This document shows, in pieces, positions 9,530 through 18,825 of a stretch of DNA of 64,000 nucleotides (the stretch's first letter is position 1; each line of letters opens with the position of its first letter). The stretch covers positions 124,001 through 188,000 of the forward strand of contig PNAJ01000022.1 of NCBI GenBank assembly GCA_003170295.1, in the 5' to 3' direction. The notes beneath the pieces were generated by a model. That model made no database searches and was not told the origin of the DNA. It was given only the letters and a program-made list of their open reading frames with translations. This stretch comes from Bryobacterales bacterium. Its GTDB lineage: Bacteria; Acidobacteriota; Terriglobia; Bryobacterales; Bryobacteraceae. Both the position numbers and the translations under genes were made by a program.

Positions 9530-10738
9530 TTACCGCAGACCTTCGAGAAATGTAACTCCGGTGCCCGAAAGGCGCAGCTCGAACTTGCCGGAATCGCCGG
9601 TTCCATAAACGTGGTCGCTCGCGCGTTCGGAAACCAACATTCGCTTCCACTTCCCTTTCATGACGCGCTGATAGAGCGTGAAGAACGTCCGCGCCGCCTC
9701 GGGCGAGGACCATTCCGACGCATAGCTCAGCACCGGATATTTATCGCGCCTATGCTCGTACAACCGGAACGCTCCCCCACGCCAATGGCTCGCGGCGGTG
9801 CGGCTTTCTTTTTCGCCGACATACTGCCGCAGCAGCATGGAATGATCGAACTCGCCCACGCTGCCGTCATTCAGCACGCGAAACTTCTTCTTGTCGAGCG
9901 GTGGAGCCTCGGGATCGGCCGGTATTTCGTCTTCGAGGTAAGTTTTCGGGTGCAGGATCTGCTGCGTGCTGCGCGGCGGACGATTGAAAATCTCGTCGAA
10001 ACTCTTGCGCCCGAGCCGTTGATACACGGCGTCCTGAAATTTCATCCCTTCGTCGTAGGGAAACACCAGCGATTCGCGCAAATAGAGCGGCTCTTTTGCG
10101 AACACTGGAAAATCGGAGCCGCCCGCGCTGGAGTTGTCCGTCAGCTTGGCGATGGTCTCTTGGGACACCTCGGCCTTGCCTCCATTGTGTTTGGAGACAT
10201 ACGCCCAAGTGAGCCAGGTAGCTTGCCCTTCCATCACCGCTTCGCGCGCGATGGATGCGTCGTCGTCGGGCGAGCCTTTGTGCAGATACTTTCCCAGGGG
10301 ATGCTGCTGATCGGCCAACGCATGCGCCAGTTCATGCGCCAGCGCGACTCTCTGCTCCGCGCCTTCCGAGGTCGAATCGAGCACGAACAGGCGCTTTTTG
10401 GAGTAATCGTAGAATGCCGCCGCCTGTTCGCTGACCAGGTCGACGGTCTCCTTGGCGAGATTGAAGTCCTGCGGGATGAAGCCGAACATTTTGAGAGTCA
10501 GCTCCTCGGCGCGTAGCTCCTTGTTGGTCGAGGAGCCCTTCATGCGCGATTCCACCTGATGGCGGAACTCATCCTTGGTGATGATTTTCGCGGGAACTTT
10601 GCGCTTGACTGGCCAGCCGGTGATTTCAGAGAGCGCCGACGTCATTTCGTCGACTTCCTGGAACAGATTTGAGGGCTTTTGCTGGGCGGGCGCGAGAGCA
10701 GCGGCCAGAAGCGCCAGCAGAACGAAACGGACTAGCAT
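9530..10738 (-). CDS. Secreted putative zinc metalloprotease (HELAHA motif), family not recognised
   Basis: The 402-residue protein begins with a signal peptide (MLVRFVLLALLAAALAPAQQ). It carries HELAH at residues 135-139, a classic HExxH zinc site, and a plausible third ligand Glu170 in REAVMEGQATW, the arrangement of gluzincins. The C-terminal 120 residues show no motif I recognise. I cannot assign a named peptidase family. The following two genes encode secreted thioredoxins, so a role in envelope protein turnover or folding is possible, but this rests on context alone. The start codon is well defined by the signal peptide. Confidence 0.7.
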   Translation of the reverse strand: MLVRFVLLALLAAALAPAQQKPSNLFQEVDEMTSALSEITGWPVKRKVPAKIITKDEFRHQVESRMKGSSTNKELRAEELTLKMFGFIPQDFNLAKETVDLVSEQAAAFYDYSKKRLFVLDSTSEGAEQRVALAHELAHALADQQHPLGKYLHKGSPDDDASIAREAVMEGQATWLTWAYVSKHNGGKAEVSQETIAKLTDNSSAGGSDFPVFAKEPLYLRESLVFPYDEGMKFQDAVYQRLGRKSFDEIFNRPPRSTQQILHPKTYLEDEIPADPEAPPLDKKKFRVLNDGSVGEFDHSMLLRQYVGEKESRTAASHWRGGAFRLYEHRRDKYPVLSYASEWSSPEAARTFFTLYQRVMKGKWKRMLVSERASDHVYGTGDSGKFELRLSGTGVTFLEGLR

Positions 10739-10787
10739 CCACTTTCACAGTAACATTCCATTCACATATACGCTAAACTAAAGCTAC

Positions 10788-10919
10788 ATGGCAGACGACA
10801 AGCTTTACGCCGCCGAATACAAGGGTAGCGGCACCTTTATCATCAGCAAGCCGAAGCGCAAGGCAGCCAAACGGCGTCAATCGAAGCTGAAGCACCCGCA
10901 ACGCGGCGCGCGAAAATAA
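10788..10919 (+). CDS. Small basic protein, 43 residues
   Basis: A short frame encodes MADDKLYAAEYKGSGTF followed by a strongly basic tail (KPKRKAAKRRQ...HPQRGARK). It lies between divergent and convergent neighbours, with no overlapping better candidate. A -10-like TAAACT (10774-10779) ends eight bases before the ATG and no ribosome binding site is visible, which would fit a leaderless transcript. The lysine/arginine tail suggests nucleic acid or ribosome binding, but no family is recognised. Confidence 0.55.
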   Translation: MADDKLYAAEYKGSGTFIISKPKRKAAKRRQSKLKHPQRGARK

Positions 10920-10970
10920 TTTCCGCCAGCTATCGGTATCCGATCCACCTACTTCCGACAAACCCGGCGC

Positions 10971-11631
10971 CTACGCGGCGGCGGTCTTCCAGGCTTTTTG
11001 TGCCAGGCGTTCGCGGTTGCGGGTCAGGATTCCCAAGCTGATTTGAGTTTGTGAAAAAACGAAGCCATCGTCCGATGGGCGGTAGGTTTCTCCTTTGGAT
11101 TCGTACATTTTCATGATATTGAGAAGGTCGTTCAGCTCGTGTTTCTCCTTGGTCAGACGGGTTTTCTGGAGGTCGCGGAGTTGCGCGACGGTCTTTTCGA
11201 ATTGGCGCGAGAGGCGCTAGCTGTGCATGCTCAGGTTCGCTAACGCTTTCGGCTGACTTTCGAGCGCGGCAACGATGGCCATGGCGTCTTGGATTTGGCC
11301 GGGAGCATCCGCGAGAGGGTTGGGTTCGCGGGCGGCGGCTAGGGTTAGGAGATTGGCTTCTAGAGCGGCGACTCGGTTGAGGCGCCAGGAGGCGTCGGCC
11401 AGGGCTTGTACCAGATGGGCTTCGGTCGCGCCCTTGGGATGATATTCATCTGTGAAAGATGTGATGTGGCGCTGGTAGGCTTGGAGGTCCTCGCTGGGCA
11501 TGACGACCAGTTGGCCGGTTAGTCCGTGACGGAGGGCGTTTAGGGAGGATCGCTGCTTACCGGCTTGGGTTTTGGGGCCTGGAGTGCTGCGAGTTGGCTC
11601 GGTTGATTTCGGTTCGGTTTGGTGTCGACAT
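10971..11631 (-). pseudogene. Decayed gene of a widespread acidobacterial HGL/MPSEDL-type family
   Basis: Read on the minus strand from ATG 11631, the start MSTPNRTEINRANSQHS leads into a frameshift near 11585. After a change of frame it continues GPKTQAGKQRSSLNALRHG, then LTGQLVVMPSEDLQAYQ and about 90 further residues. An in-frame TAG at 11217-11219 interrupts it. The same frame then runs another 81 codons (RLSRQFEKTVAQLRDLQ...) to TAG 10971. The N-terminal pattern of ANRANAQxSTGPKTxxGK followed by NALKHGL and MPxED is, from memory, common in Solibacter-like genomes, with unknown function. Two independent lesions argue for a real pseudogene rather than a sequencing error. Confidence 0.75.
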
Positions 11632-11734
11632 GCCTTGGTTTAGCATCCGCGGAGTTGGGGTCGAGGTGGGTGGAAGTGGGAGGTCGTTGAAAAAACGGGG
11701 AGTTGGAGTGCACGTTCATCGGGGATTTCGAATT

Positions 11735-11760
11735 CCGCATGCTTACGCATGGCGGTTCCG
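11735..11760 (+). repeat. 26-bp dispersed repeat, copy 1
   Basis: A 26-base sequence with core GCATGCTTACGCATGGCGG is repeated exactly at 33461-33486, in the same orientation. Both copies are in non-coding DNA. The core is partly self-complementary (GCATGC; ATGCTTACGCAT). Confidence 0.8.
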
Positions 11761-11923
11761 ACGAACGGCGGCCGAGTGGACCTCGTGTCGGATTATCGAG
11801 AAGCTGGGGCGCGCTGCACTCTAGGACTGGCCGGGTTGGGCTTTACCAGTCAAAGTTCGATAACTTCCGGATGCGCCGTGGTCCAGGCGCAACCCGCTTC
11901 GTGATCCAGTACACTTTAGCTAA

Positions 11924-14566
11924 ATGCTGCGTATGCCGCTCTCTACGGGTGAAAAACTCGGCCCCTACGAGATCCTTGGATCTATTGGCGCGGGTGGCAT
12001 GGGCAAAGTGTATCGCGCCCATGATTCCCGGCTGAATCGGGATGTCGCGATCAAAGTGTCCAATGCGCAGTTCACCGAGCGCTTTACCCGCGAAGCCCGT
12101 GCGATTGCCGCGCTTAACCACGCCAACATCTGCCATCTGTACGATGTTGGGCCGGACTATCTGGTCATGGAGTATGTGGAAGGCCATGACCTGCGTGGTC
12201 CGCTAGACTTCGATGACGCGCTTCCCATCATTCAGCAATTGATTGACGGTATCGAAGCCGCGCACGAGAAGAACATCATCCATCGGGACCTGAAGCCCGC
12301 CAACATTAGGATCACCCCGGAAGGTGTCGTAAAAATTCTGGACTTCGGACTGGCGAAGGCCATGGCGGCCGCGCCCTCGAAGGACGGAGATCCTGACAAC
12401 TCTCCCACATTAACCATCGGCACGACGCAGGCGGGAACTATTCTCGGCACGGCCGCTTACATGGCTCCCGAGCAAGCCATGGGCAAGGCGGCGGACCGGC
12501 GCTCCGACATCTGGTCGTTTGGCGTGATTCTCTATGAAGTTCTAACTGGTCGGAGATTGTTCCCCGGCGAAACGGCAGTAGAGATTCTCGGGGCTGTCTT
12601 GAATCGCGACCCTGAAATCTCCGCGGCGCCGCCGCGCGTGCACAAACTGTTGCGCTGGTGCTTGGAAACAGATCGTAAGCAACGGCTGGCGTCTATCAGC
12701 GACGCTAGGAGAATGCTTGGCCTCGACCATGCCGGAAAGGACGAGTCCGCTGCAGCTATCGCTCCGTTGCCGTTGCGATCCGGAAAGTTACCGTGGGTTG
12801 TACTTGCTGCCCTACTGGCGGTCGCCACAGCGGTTGCGCTGTGGGCGCCGTGGCGTGCGACGCAGCCGGTGGAGCGGCCGGTGGTGCGACTGGACGTGGA
12901 CCTGGGGCCGGAGGTATCTTTGCCCGCTCCTCACCAAGGCAGTGTAGTGATCTCGCCGGATGGAACACGGCTGGCGTACGTGTCGAGTGACCCAGGGGGC
13001 CAGCCAAGAATCTTCACCAGGAGGTTGGATCAACCGAAAGCCACCGAATTTCTGGGCACCGAAGGTGCTTCTAGACTGTTCTTCTCGCCCGACGGGCAGT
13101 GGGTGGGCTTCTACATCAGCACTAAACTGAAGAAAATCTCGGTGGAAGGGGGCGCGGTGGTTACGGTGAGCGACGACCCTAGCGCCCACGCGAGTTGGGG
13201 AGACGACGGTAGTATCGTTTTGGAGATAGTGGGCAAGGGCCTAGTACGGATTCCCCCTGGTGGAGGCTCACTAACGCCGGTAACGGAAAACTCCAGCGTA
13301 GAATTGACCCACGCGTTCCCGCAGATGCTTCCCGGTAGCCGGGCAATACTGTTCGTGGCCGTGCCGTTGTCGTATGACGCCGATCAATCTCACATCGAGG
13401 TCGTCAATTTGGCCGACCGCCGCCGGAAGGTCCTGGTCCAAGGAGGAACTTCGCCCCACTATCTGATGAGCGGTCATCTGGTTTACGCGCGCATGGGAGC
13501 ACTGTTTGCGATCCCGTTCGATCTGGACAAGTTGGAAACCCGAGGGACGGCGACATCCGTTCTGGACCACGCTGCCTTCCGGCCAAATTCCGCGGGTGCC
13601 GACTTTGACGTTTCCAAAACGGGCACACTGGTCTACCGCACGGGCAACGGAGGCAGTCCCGGCATGCGGAGCATTCAATGGGTAGACGGCGCGGGCAAGA
13701 GAGAACCGCTGCTGGCCAAGCCCGGCGCCTATTCGCAGCTTCGGCTTTCTCCAGACGGTAAACTGCTGTCGTTTCTGGACACCGGGGAAGTGAGCCGGGA
13801 TGTGTGGGTGTACGACTCGCAGCGGGACGCGATGACGAGGCTGACGTTCGGCGGGCGGCACGTTTCACCGATCTGGAGCCCGGACGGCCGGCGTATCGTT
13901 TTCGGCGTCCCCAATGGGATCTACTGGACTCGTGCCGACGGGGCCGGCCAGCCGCAGCCGTTGACGCAGAGCAAGATGACACAGATACCGGCGTCTTTTT
14001 CGCCGGATGGCAAGCGGCTGGCTTATGGCGATTATGGAGCCGGGAACTCGCAAATGTTTACGGTCCCACTGGAGGACCAGGGAGGCCAACTGAAGGCTGG
14101 CACGCCGGAGCAATTTCTCAAGAGCACCTTCGCCGACCAAGCCCCGTTGTTCTCGCCTGACGGGCGATGGCTGGCCTATGAATCGAACGAATCGGGAAGG
14201 TTTGAAGTGTACGTCCGGGCGTTTCCACCGCCAGCGTCCGGGCAAGGTGGAAAGTGGCAGATCTCCAACAGCAGTGGTAGCGAGCCGCGGTGGTCGCGGA
14301 ACGGACGCGATCTGGTCTACCAGTCCGGCGACCAGATCATGGCCGCGAGTTACACAGTGAAAGGCGACACGTTCGTGGTGGATAAGCCCCGGGTGCGGAT
14401 CGCGAAGCTCGGTGGAACTTATTGGGATCTGGCTCCGGATGGCAAACGCGTGGCGGTGCTGACGCCTGTAGAATCCGCGGAAGCGCCCAAGCAGGAGCAC
14501 GAAGTGGTGTTCCTCCAAAACTTCTTCGACGAGCTGCGGCGGAAAGTGCCAGTGGGGAGCAAATAG
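11924..14566 (+). CDS. Membrane Ser/Thr protein kinase with TolB/WD40-like beta-propeller
   Basis: The 880-residue protein starts with a complete Hanks-type kinase domain: glycine loop GAGGMGKVY (22-30), Lys44 in VAIKV, HRDLKPANI with Asp122, DFG at 140-142 and APE at 181-183. A single membrane helix (about 290-308) links it to a long C-terminal part with repeated SPDGxRLAY/WSPDGRRIVFG-type blades of a TolB-like propeller, presumably periplasmic. This kinase-sensor architecture is common in Acidobacteriota; the ligand is unknown. A TACACT -10-like box (11910-11915) ends eight bases before the ATG, with no ribosome binding site. ATG 11933 is an alternative start. Confidence 0.93.
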   Translation: MLRMPLSTGEKLGPYEILGSIGAGGMGKVYRAHDSRLNRDVAIKVSNAQFTERFTREARAIAALNHANICHLYDVGPDYLVMEYVEGHDLRGPLDFDDALPIIQQLIDGIEAAHEKNIIHRDLKPANIRITPEGVVKILDFGLAKAMAAAPSKDGDPDNSPTLTIGTTQAGTILGTAAYMAPEQAMGKAADRRSDIWSFGVILYEVLTGRRLFPGETAVEILGAVLNRDPEISAAPPRVHKLLRWCLETDRKQRLASISDARRMLGLDHAGKDESAAAIAPLPLRSGKLPWVVLAALLAVATAVALWAPWRATQPVERPVVRLDVDLGPEVSLPAPHQGSVVISPDGTRLAYVSSDPGGQPRIFTRRLDQPKATEFLGTEGASRLFFSPDGQWVGFYISTKLKKISVEGGAVVTVSDDPSAHASWGDDGSIVLEIVGKGLVRIPPGGGSLTPVTENSSVELTHAFPQMLPGSRAILFVAVPLSYDADQSHIEVVNLADRRRKVLVQGGTSPHYLMSGHLVYARMGALFAIPFDLDKLETRGTATSVLDHAAFRPNSAGADFDVSKTGTLVYRTGNGGSPGMRSIQWVDGAGKREPLLAKPGAYSQLRLSPDGKLLSFLDTGEVSRDVWVYDSQRDAMTRLTFGGRHVSPIWSPDGRRIVFGVPNGIYWTRADGAGQPQPLTQSKMTQIPASFSPDGKRLAYGDYGAGNSQMFTVPLEDQGGQLKAGTPEQFLKSTFADQAPLFSPDGRWLAYESNESGRFEVYVRAFPPPASGQGGKWQISNSSGSEPRWSRNGRDLVYQSGDQIMAASYTVKGDTFVVDKPRVRIAKLGGTYWDLAPDGKRVAVLTPVESAEAPKQEHEVVFLQNFFDELRRKVPVGSK

Positions 14567-14831
14567 CACTCCCAGGAGTGAAGTCCGTTTTCGTCACTTG
14601 GCCTTGCAAGGCACTACATTAGAACTTGGGCGAGGCGATTGTGTCCAGATGGTCGGCCACTCGGAAGTTATCCGCTTGGCGCCGGTAAGTTGGCATCTCG
14701 GACAAGTGATCCACAAGCGGTGCTCTGAGCGGCGACACGAGTGTCGACGCGGCACGCAAAAGTGCGTGCGCCACAAAGACGCAGCGATTGTTCTTGCTAG
14801 GGTTGATAGCGAGCGGTTGGTCGCCTTCCGG
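14567..14831. other. Intergenic stretch with small hairpins
   Basis: No gene is supported here. A weak stem CACTC/GAGTG (14567-14580) with a following T-rich stretch may terminate the kinase transcript. Two short palindromes follow: GACACGAGTGTC (14734-14745) and a stem with arms GCACGC/GCGTGC (14752-14769). They look like non-coding repeat units. The gap separates two convergent genes. Confidence 0.5.
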
Positions 14832-16343
14832 CTATGGCGACACCCAGAGCGGCAGATCCGCTGTTGTCCTCTGCGAATCCGTCGCGTGGACCGTTACCGC
14901 CAGCCCCTCATCGAGCGCCGCTTCGTCGATCTCCGTAAAGTCGTAGGTCGCGAGCATGCGGTAATCTCCCGGCGGCAGCCCTTCAAAATGATATTTGCCT
15001 TCGGTATCCGCGATCACCATCCGGTATCCTTTTAAGGACCGTCTTCCGGCCTCCGCAAGGGGCCATAAAAAAACCGGCGCTCCGGGCACTGCTTTGGCTT
15101 CCTTTACGACGCTTCCGCTGATCTGCGCGGCTTTGTCGGAGACGGTGATCCTTATCGGAGCAAAGCGCATGTCGATAAAGAGGTCGAACGAATCGACGGA
15201 CTTCTCCTGTTGCAGCTCGCGCCGGACTTGCCCCCGGAAGTTCGTCATCGACTCGATGTACTTATCCGCTCCCGCCTGCGCGCTCATTTCCCAATGACCC
15301 GCCAGCAGCGTCGCGTGAGGCGTCGGGATTTGTTGTTCGGTTCCGGACTCATAAAGGTCCTGGCGCCGGCCGGTGACGGTGACGGGAAAATTCACGGCGC
15401 TCCCGGAACCGGCGCGCCGTATATCGAACTCCACTGTGGGCGGAGGCTGGAGTTTTATCGCGGCCGCGGCGGTATTTTTGTCGGCAAATAACTCCGTGTA
15501 TCCGGATTCTTTTCCATTCAGGAGCTCGGCGGTGATTTCGTACACCGCTGGCGAGAGGCTGGGGAAGCTATAACTCTCTCCGCAAGGCGCTTGCGTCGTG
15601 CGGCGCACCGTCTCGGAAGTGAGCGTTACTTTCACGGCGCCATCGAGGCATTGCAACTGGCCGCCGACCGAAAACAATGCGCCGAATTCCGGATGGACGT
15701 CGGCATCCGGCGTGTCCTCATCGAGCCTCACATCGTGCGCGCGCGCTTCCCTCACTTCGCGCGATTGAGGACCGAACGTCGGCAGCATTCCCGACCCGTC
15801 GTCGAGCGTGTGCGCAATGTTTCGCACCCAATATTTTCCGGCATCCAGGCCGTGGATGCGGTACACGCCGCGATCGTCGGAAACACCTTGCGCGGCAACG
15901 CGCAGAGGCAGGCGGGCGCGGTATGCCACCACTGGCACGCCCTCAATACCGACGCCGTTCTCATCGAGCACACGTCCGGTGATGGCCCCTTTGCGCCGCA
16001 GGCGGAGCTGCGCGAACAAATCGGAATCCTTGGTGATCAGAATGGGCGTCCCTTGGCCGTTCGGACGCCTCTGGCCGTAGGCGCCGGGAAAGTAGCCTTC
16101 GCGCGTCGCGATCAGAAAGTAATATCCATCGGGCACATTGAAGAACACGAATTGTCCCGCGGAGGCGGTCCTTAACTGGAGCGTCCGCAGATCGATATTA
16201 TCCGCGCGCGGCACGGGTACGAGACGCACGACGGTCCGCGAGAGAGACAATCCCGAAGCATATTCCTGCACCGTTCCTTGAATGACTCCGGCGCGCGCGG
16301 CGGTCGCGGCAAGCAGGCACGGAAACAGAACGCGAGCCGTCAT
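14832..16343 (-). CDS. Secreted protein with carboxypeptidase-regulatory-like domains
   Basis: The 503-residue protein has a signal peptide (MTARVLFPCLLAATAARA) and several Ig-like carboxypeptidase-regulatory segments: VIQGTVQEYASG at the N-terminus, AITGRVLDENGVGIEGVPVVAY near 130, and QISGSVVKEAKAVPGAPVFLWP followed by GKYHFEGLPPGDYRMLATY near the C-terminus. Such proteins are typical Acidobacteriota surface or periplasmic proteins, perhaps binding polymers. The start at 16343 is chosen because ATG overlaps the TGA of the PepSY gene as ATGA and directly begins the signal peptide. The two genes therefore form an operon, perhaps concerned with uptake at the envelope. Confidence 0.8.
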   Translation of the reverse strand: MTARVLFPCLLAATAARAGVIQGTVQEYASGLSLSRTVVRLVPVPRADNIDLRTLQLRTASAGQFVFFNVPDGYYFLIATREGYFPGAYGQRRPNGQGTPILITKDSDLFAQLRLRRKGAITGRVLDENGVGIEGVPVVAYRARLPLRVAAQGVSDDRGVYRIHGLDAGKYWVRNIAHTLDDGSGMLPTFGPQSREVREARAHDVRLDEDTPDADVHPEFGALFSVGGQLQCLDGAVKVTLTSETVRRTTQAPCGESYSFPSLSPAVYEITAELLNGKESGYTELFADKNTAAAAIKLQPPPTVEFDIRRAGSGSAVNFPVTVTGRRQDLYESGTEQQIPTPHATLLAGHWEMSAQAGADKYIESMTNFRGQVRRELQQEKSVDSFDLFIDMRFAPIRITVSDKAAQISGSVVKEAKAVPGAPVFLWPLAEAGRRSLKGYRMVIADTEGKYHFEGLPPGDYRMLATYDFTEIDEAALDEGLAVTVHATDSQRTTADLPLWVSP

Positions 16344-17443
16344 ATCGCGAGCTTCTTCCACCAGATGACGAACCCGGTGATCACCATCGCGACCAGCAGC
16401 AGACTGGAGAGCGAAAACAAAATATGCGTCGGGAGCCCGAACACATCGCCCGTGTGAATCGACCGGTTGAAGCGGATCCAGCGGTAGCCGGTGGAATCTT
16501 TCAGATAACTTCGCACACTGAGCACCTTGCCGCTGTATTGATCGATGGTGACGCTGCTGTGCACGGCCTCGGAAGTCTCCTCCGGGACGCGCATCAGCAC
16601 CGTGAAGGAACCTGCTTTACGCACGGGCAACACCAACACGGCGGGCGTGGCGTTGGGCATGGCGCCGCGGGCGATTCCGAGGACCTGATCCGCCATGATC
16701 GGGTCCGCTCCCGGTATCGGGACCGATGCAAAGGATTGCGGGCGAGCCGGACGTGAGGAGCGTGTGATCCGGTAAAACGTTGTTTCTCCGAAATCGAAAC
16801 CGATCATGATTCCGGTGAATGCCGCGATCCACAGAAACAGCGACGCGTAGATGCCGATGAGGTGATGAGCGTCGAAGCAAACTCGAAACCATGGTTGTTT
16901 CCAAACCGCCGTTTTCCAATTGATCGAGGTTCGTTTGGTGCGCCACCACAGCGTGACTCCCGTGGGCACCAGCAGGCACAGGAACAGGCCCGCGAAGCTC
17001 ACCACGATTTTGCCCGCCGCCGCGAGTTTCGGCGCCGACCGAGGGTCGGGTACCAGCCGCAGATGCAGTTGGTGGATATAGCCAAGGGCCCGATCGCTAG
17101 TGGAGAGTCCCACTGCGTCGCCCAACACGGCCGCGTCATACGGATTGATGTACACGGCGGTTCCATCGGTCAATTGCATTAACTGGGCAAGATTCGGCGC
17201 CCTGAAAAATTGCACGGCTAATACGCGCGCGCCAGGAAACCGGTTCTGCACGGTCGAGATCAGGTCGTTCTCCGGCAGGGGCCGCGGCCCGGGCGTGACA
17301 TACCAGAGCTCCGGGTGCAGCCAGTGATCGATGTCACCCTCAAACGCCATGATGCTGCCCGTGAGGCCGAGAATCACGAGGAAAATTCCCGCGGCGAGTC
17401 CCAGATACAGATGGATTTGGAGCACGACCTTCCGCAGCGTCAT
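16340..17443 (-). CDS. PepSY-associated transmembrane protein
   Basis: This 367-residue inner-membrane protein belongs to the PepSY_TM family, members of which are often linked to siderophore-iron uptake and reduction. The first helix carries the conserved HLYLGLAAGIFLVILGLTG. Histidine-rich periplasmic segments follow (FEGDIDHWLHPELW), with helices near 145-170 and 200-220, and the last helix ends in the typical VIWWKK. It overlaps the next gene by four bases. The nearest TonB receptor lies 12 kb away and is not visibly linked. Start ATG 17443 fits the family N-terminus (LRKVVLQIHLYLGL). Confidence 0.88.
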   Translation of the reverse strand: MTLRKVVLQIHLYLGLAAGIFLVILGLTGSIMAFEGDIDHWLHPELWYVTPGPRPLPENDLISTVQNRFPGARVLAVQFFRAPNLAQLMQLTDGTAVYINPYDAAVLGDAVGLSTSDRALGYIHQLHLRLVPDPRSAPKLAAAGKIVVSFAGLFLCLLVPTGVTLWWRTKRTSINWKTAVWKQPWFRVCFDAHHLIGIYASLFLWIAAFTGIMIGFDFGETTFYRITRSSRPARPQSFASVPIPGADPIMADQVLGIARGAMPNATPAVLVLPVRKAGSFTVLMRVPEETSEAVHSSVTIDQYSGKVLSVRSYLKDSTGYRWIRFNRSIHTGDVFGLPTHILFSLSSLLLVAMVITGFVIWWKKLAI

Positions 17444-17762
17444 AGCGTGTCTTTTGACGATAGACGATAGGACGGGCCGAAGTGTGCAAGAGGGAGTCTC
17501 GCTGCTTTTAGAAGTACGCTCCTTGAGCGGGTAGGCAAGTGTAGGTGGGACGAATCGGGGTTGTCAGGCAGATAAGTGGATGCGAGCGGCTCCCTCTTCC
17601 TTGGCACATGCTCACGGTAAGGTCATTGGGTCGGACCGGCAGCCGGTCGAATGGCGTACTCCATTGAATCTGAGCGAAATAGAGTCGCGGAGTTGGCGTC
17701 ACGCGGCGGTCGATTTCCTTCAAACACTCGGCCTCCACGCCGATATGGTCAAGTGACAGGCC
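17444..17762. other. Divergent intergenic region
   Basis: This 319-base gap lies between divergently transcribed genes and should hold both promoters. I see no convincing -35/-10 pair, hairpin or repeat. The only coding candidate in it is the 58-codon frame listed separately. Confidence 0.5.
17580..17756 (+). CDS. Possible 58-residue protein
   Basis: A frame from ATG 17580 to TGA 17754 encodes a peptide with a coding-like composition in its second half (QPVEWRTPLNLSEIESRSW, then RHAAVDFLQTLGLHADMVK). It ends six bases before the start of the HD-GYP gene, so it could be its operon partner. Upstream there is only a weak AAGTGG. No family is recognised, and an opposing frame covers the same bases, so this is a tentative call. 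Confidence 0.25.
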   Translation: MRAAPSSLAHAHGKVIGSDRQPVEWRTPLNLSEIESRSWRHAAVDFLQTLGLHADMVK

Positions 17763-18749
17763 ATGACGCGGGTGCTAAATTTTACGAAGCGAAGCTACCG
17801 CATCTTCCTCGTGGTGTTATCGACGATCGGTCTGGCGGTAGTGTTGGCCCGCGTGACGGGGGCTCTTCAAGCCACGATGTCACACGCTGCCGCGGGTGGA
17901 CTGCTCCTTTCGATCGTGCTGTGCGTCGCGATTGGCCGCCTGCGCACTGCGATCTGGCGCGACATGATGAAGGTGGTTCGCGAAAGCGAGCGCACGGGAA
18001 AGTTCATGCCGAATTTCCCCGCGAACTCGGCGCTGTCGGAAATGAACCGGCTCTCGGCGGCGCTGAACGGCGCGGCGAACTCCATTCTGCATTCGCAGGC
18101 CGACCTGGATCGGGCTTATCTGCAATTCGTCGAGACGATGGCGCAGGCCCTCGACGCGCGCGACCCATACACGGCGGGTCACAGCCTGCGGGTCGCTTCC
18201 TATTCGTATACGTTGGCTCGGGAGATGGGTCTTTCCGAAACGGACGCGGAAACCATTCGCATCGCGGCGCAACTTCACGATATCGGCAAGATCGGGATTC
18301 CCGACGTCGTGCTGCAAAAGCCCGGCCCGCTGACCCCGGAAGAGTATGGACTCATCAAACTGCACCCGCAGATCGGGCGCAGGATTCTTGAAAGGGTCGG
18401 ACGGTTCGAGCAGTTGCTGAACGTGGTCGAGCTGCACCACGAGAATTACGATGGCACCGGATATCCGTACGGCTTGGCCGGCGACAGCGTGCCGATGGAC
18501 GCGCGCATCGTTCACGTTGCCGATTCCTTCGACGCGATGACGACCACACGGTCCTACCGCTCCGCGCTGCCGCTGCGGGCCGCGATTCAGGAGATCGAGA
18601 GAAACGCCGGGCGGCAGTTCGATCCGGCGGCGGCCAAGGCATTCGTCAAGCTGATTGCCGAGGGCCAGATCGAGATCGGCAGTCAGAACATTACGACGGA
18701 GCTGGAAGCTGTCTCGAATCTCAGGCTTTTAGAAAAGATCGCGGTCTAA
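17763..18749 (+). CDS. Membrane HD-GYP domain phosphodiesterase (cyclic di-GMP type)
   Basis: This 328-residue protein has two N-terminal membrane helices (about 12-30 and 42-60), a linker, and a C-terminal HD-GYP domain from about 120. The metal site is intact: HDIGKIGIPD, then HPQIG, HHENYDG and the GYP signature GTGYPYGL, followed by ARIVHVADSFDAM. HD-GYP enzymes hydrolyse cyclic di-GMP or related dinucleotides. There is no sensory PAS or receiver domain, so any input must come through the membrane helices. A structured terminator follows and separates it from convergent pilT. Both genes could affect surface behaviour, but no direct link is visible. Confidence 0.92.
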   Translation: MTRVLNFTKRSYRIFLVVLSTIGLAVVLARVTGALQATMSHAAAGGLLLSIVLCVAIGRLRTAIWRDMMKVVRESERTGKFMPNFPANSALSEMNRLSAALNGAANSILHSQADLDRAYLQFVETMAQALDARDPYTAGHSLRVASYSYTLAREMGLSETDAETIRIAAQLHDIGKIGIPDVVLQKPGPLTPEEYGLIKLHPQIGRRILERVGRFEQLLNVVELHHENYDGTGYPYGLAGDSVPMDARIVHVADSFDAMTTTRSYRSALPLRAAIQEIERNAGRQFDPAAAKAFVKLIAEGQIEIGSQNITTELEAVSNLRLLEKIAV

Positions 18750-18763
18750 TATATCGGGTCGCT

Positions 18764-18825
18764 GAATCCCCGCCCTCACGGGACGGGGTTATAACCCCTG
18801 GCGTGAGCCAGGGGATTCGCTTTTT
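18764..18825. terminator. Structured terminator between convergent genes
   Basis: Outer arms GAATCCCC (18764-18771) and GGGGATTC (18811-18818) enclose sequence that can also fold as CCCCTGGC/GCCAGGGG around GTGA (18795-18814), followed by TTTTT (18821-18825). It lies between the HD-GYP gene and pilT, which meet tail to tail, and may stop transcripts from the plus strand. The CCCCTGGC palindrome may be a dispersed unit. Confidence 0.7.

Noticed and set aside
9611..10516. Plus-strand frame of about 300 codons opposite the HExxH gene.
   Set aside because: Composition is Arg-rich without domains, while the opposite strand has a signal peptide and a zinc motif.
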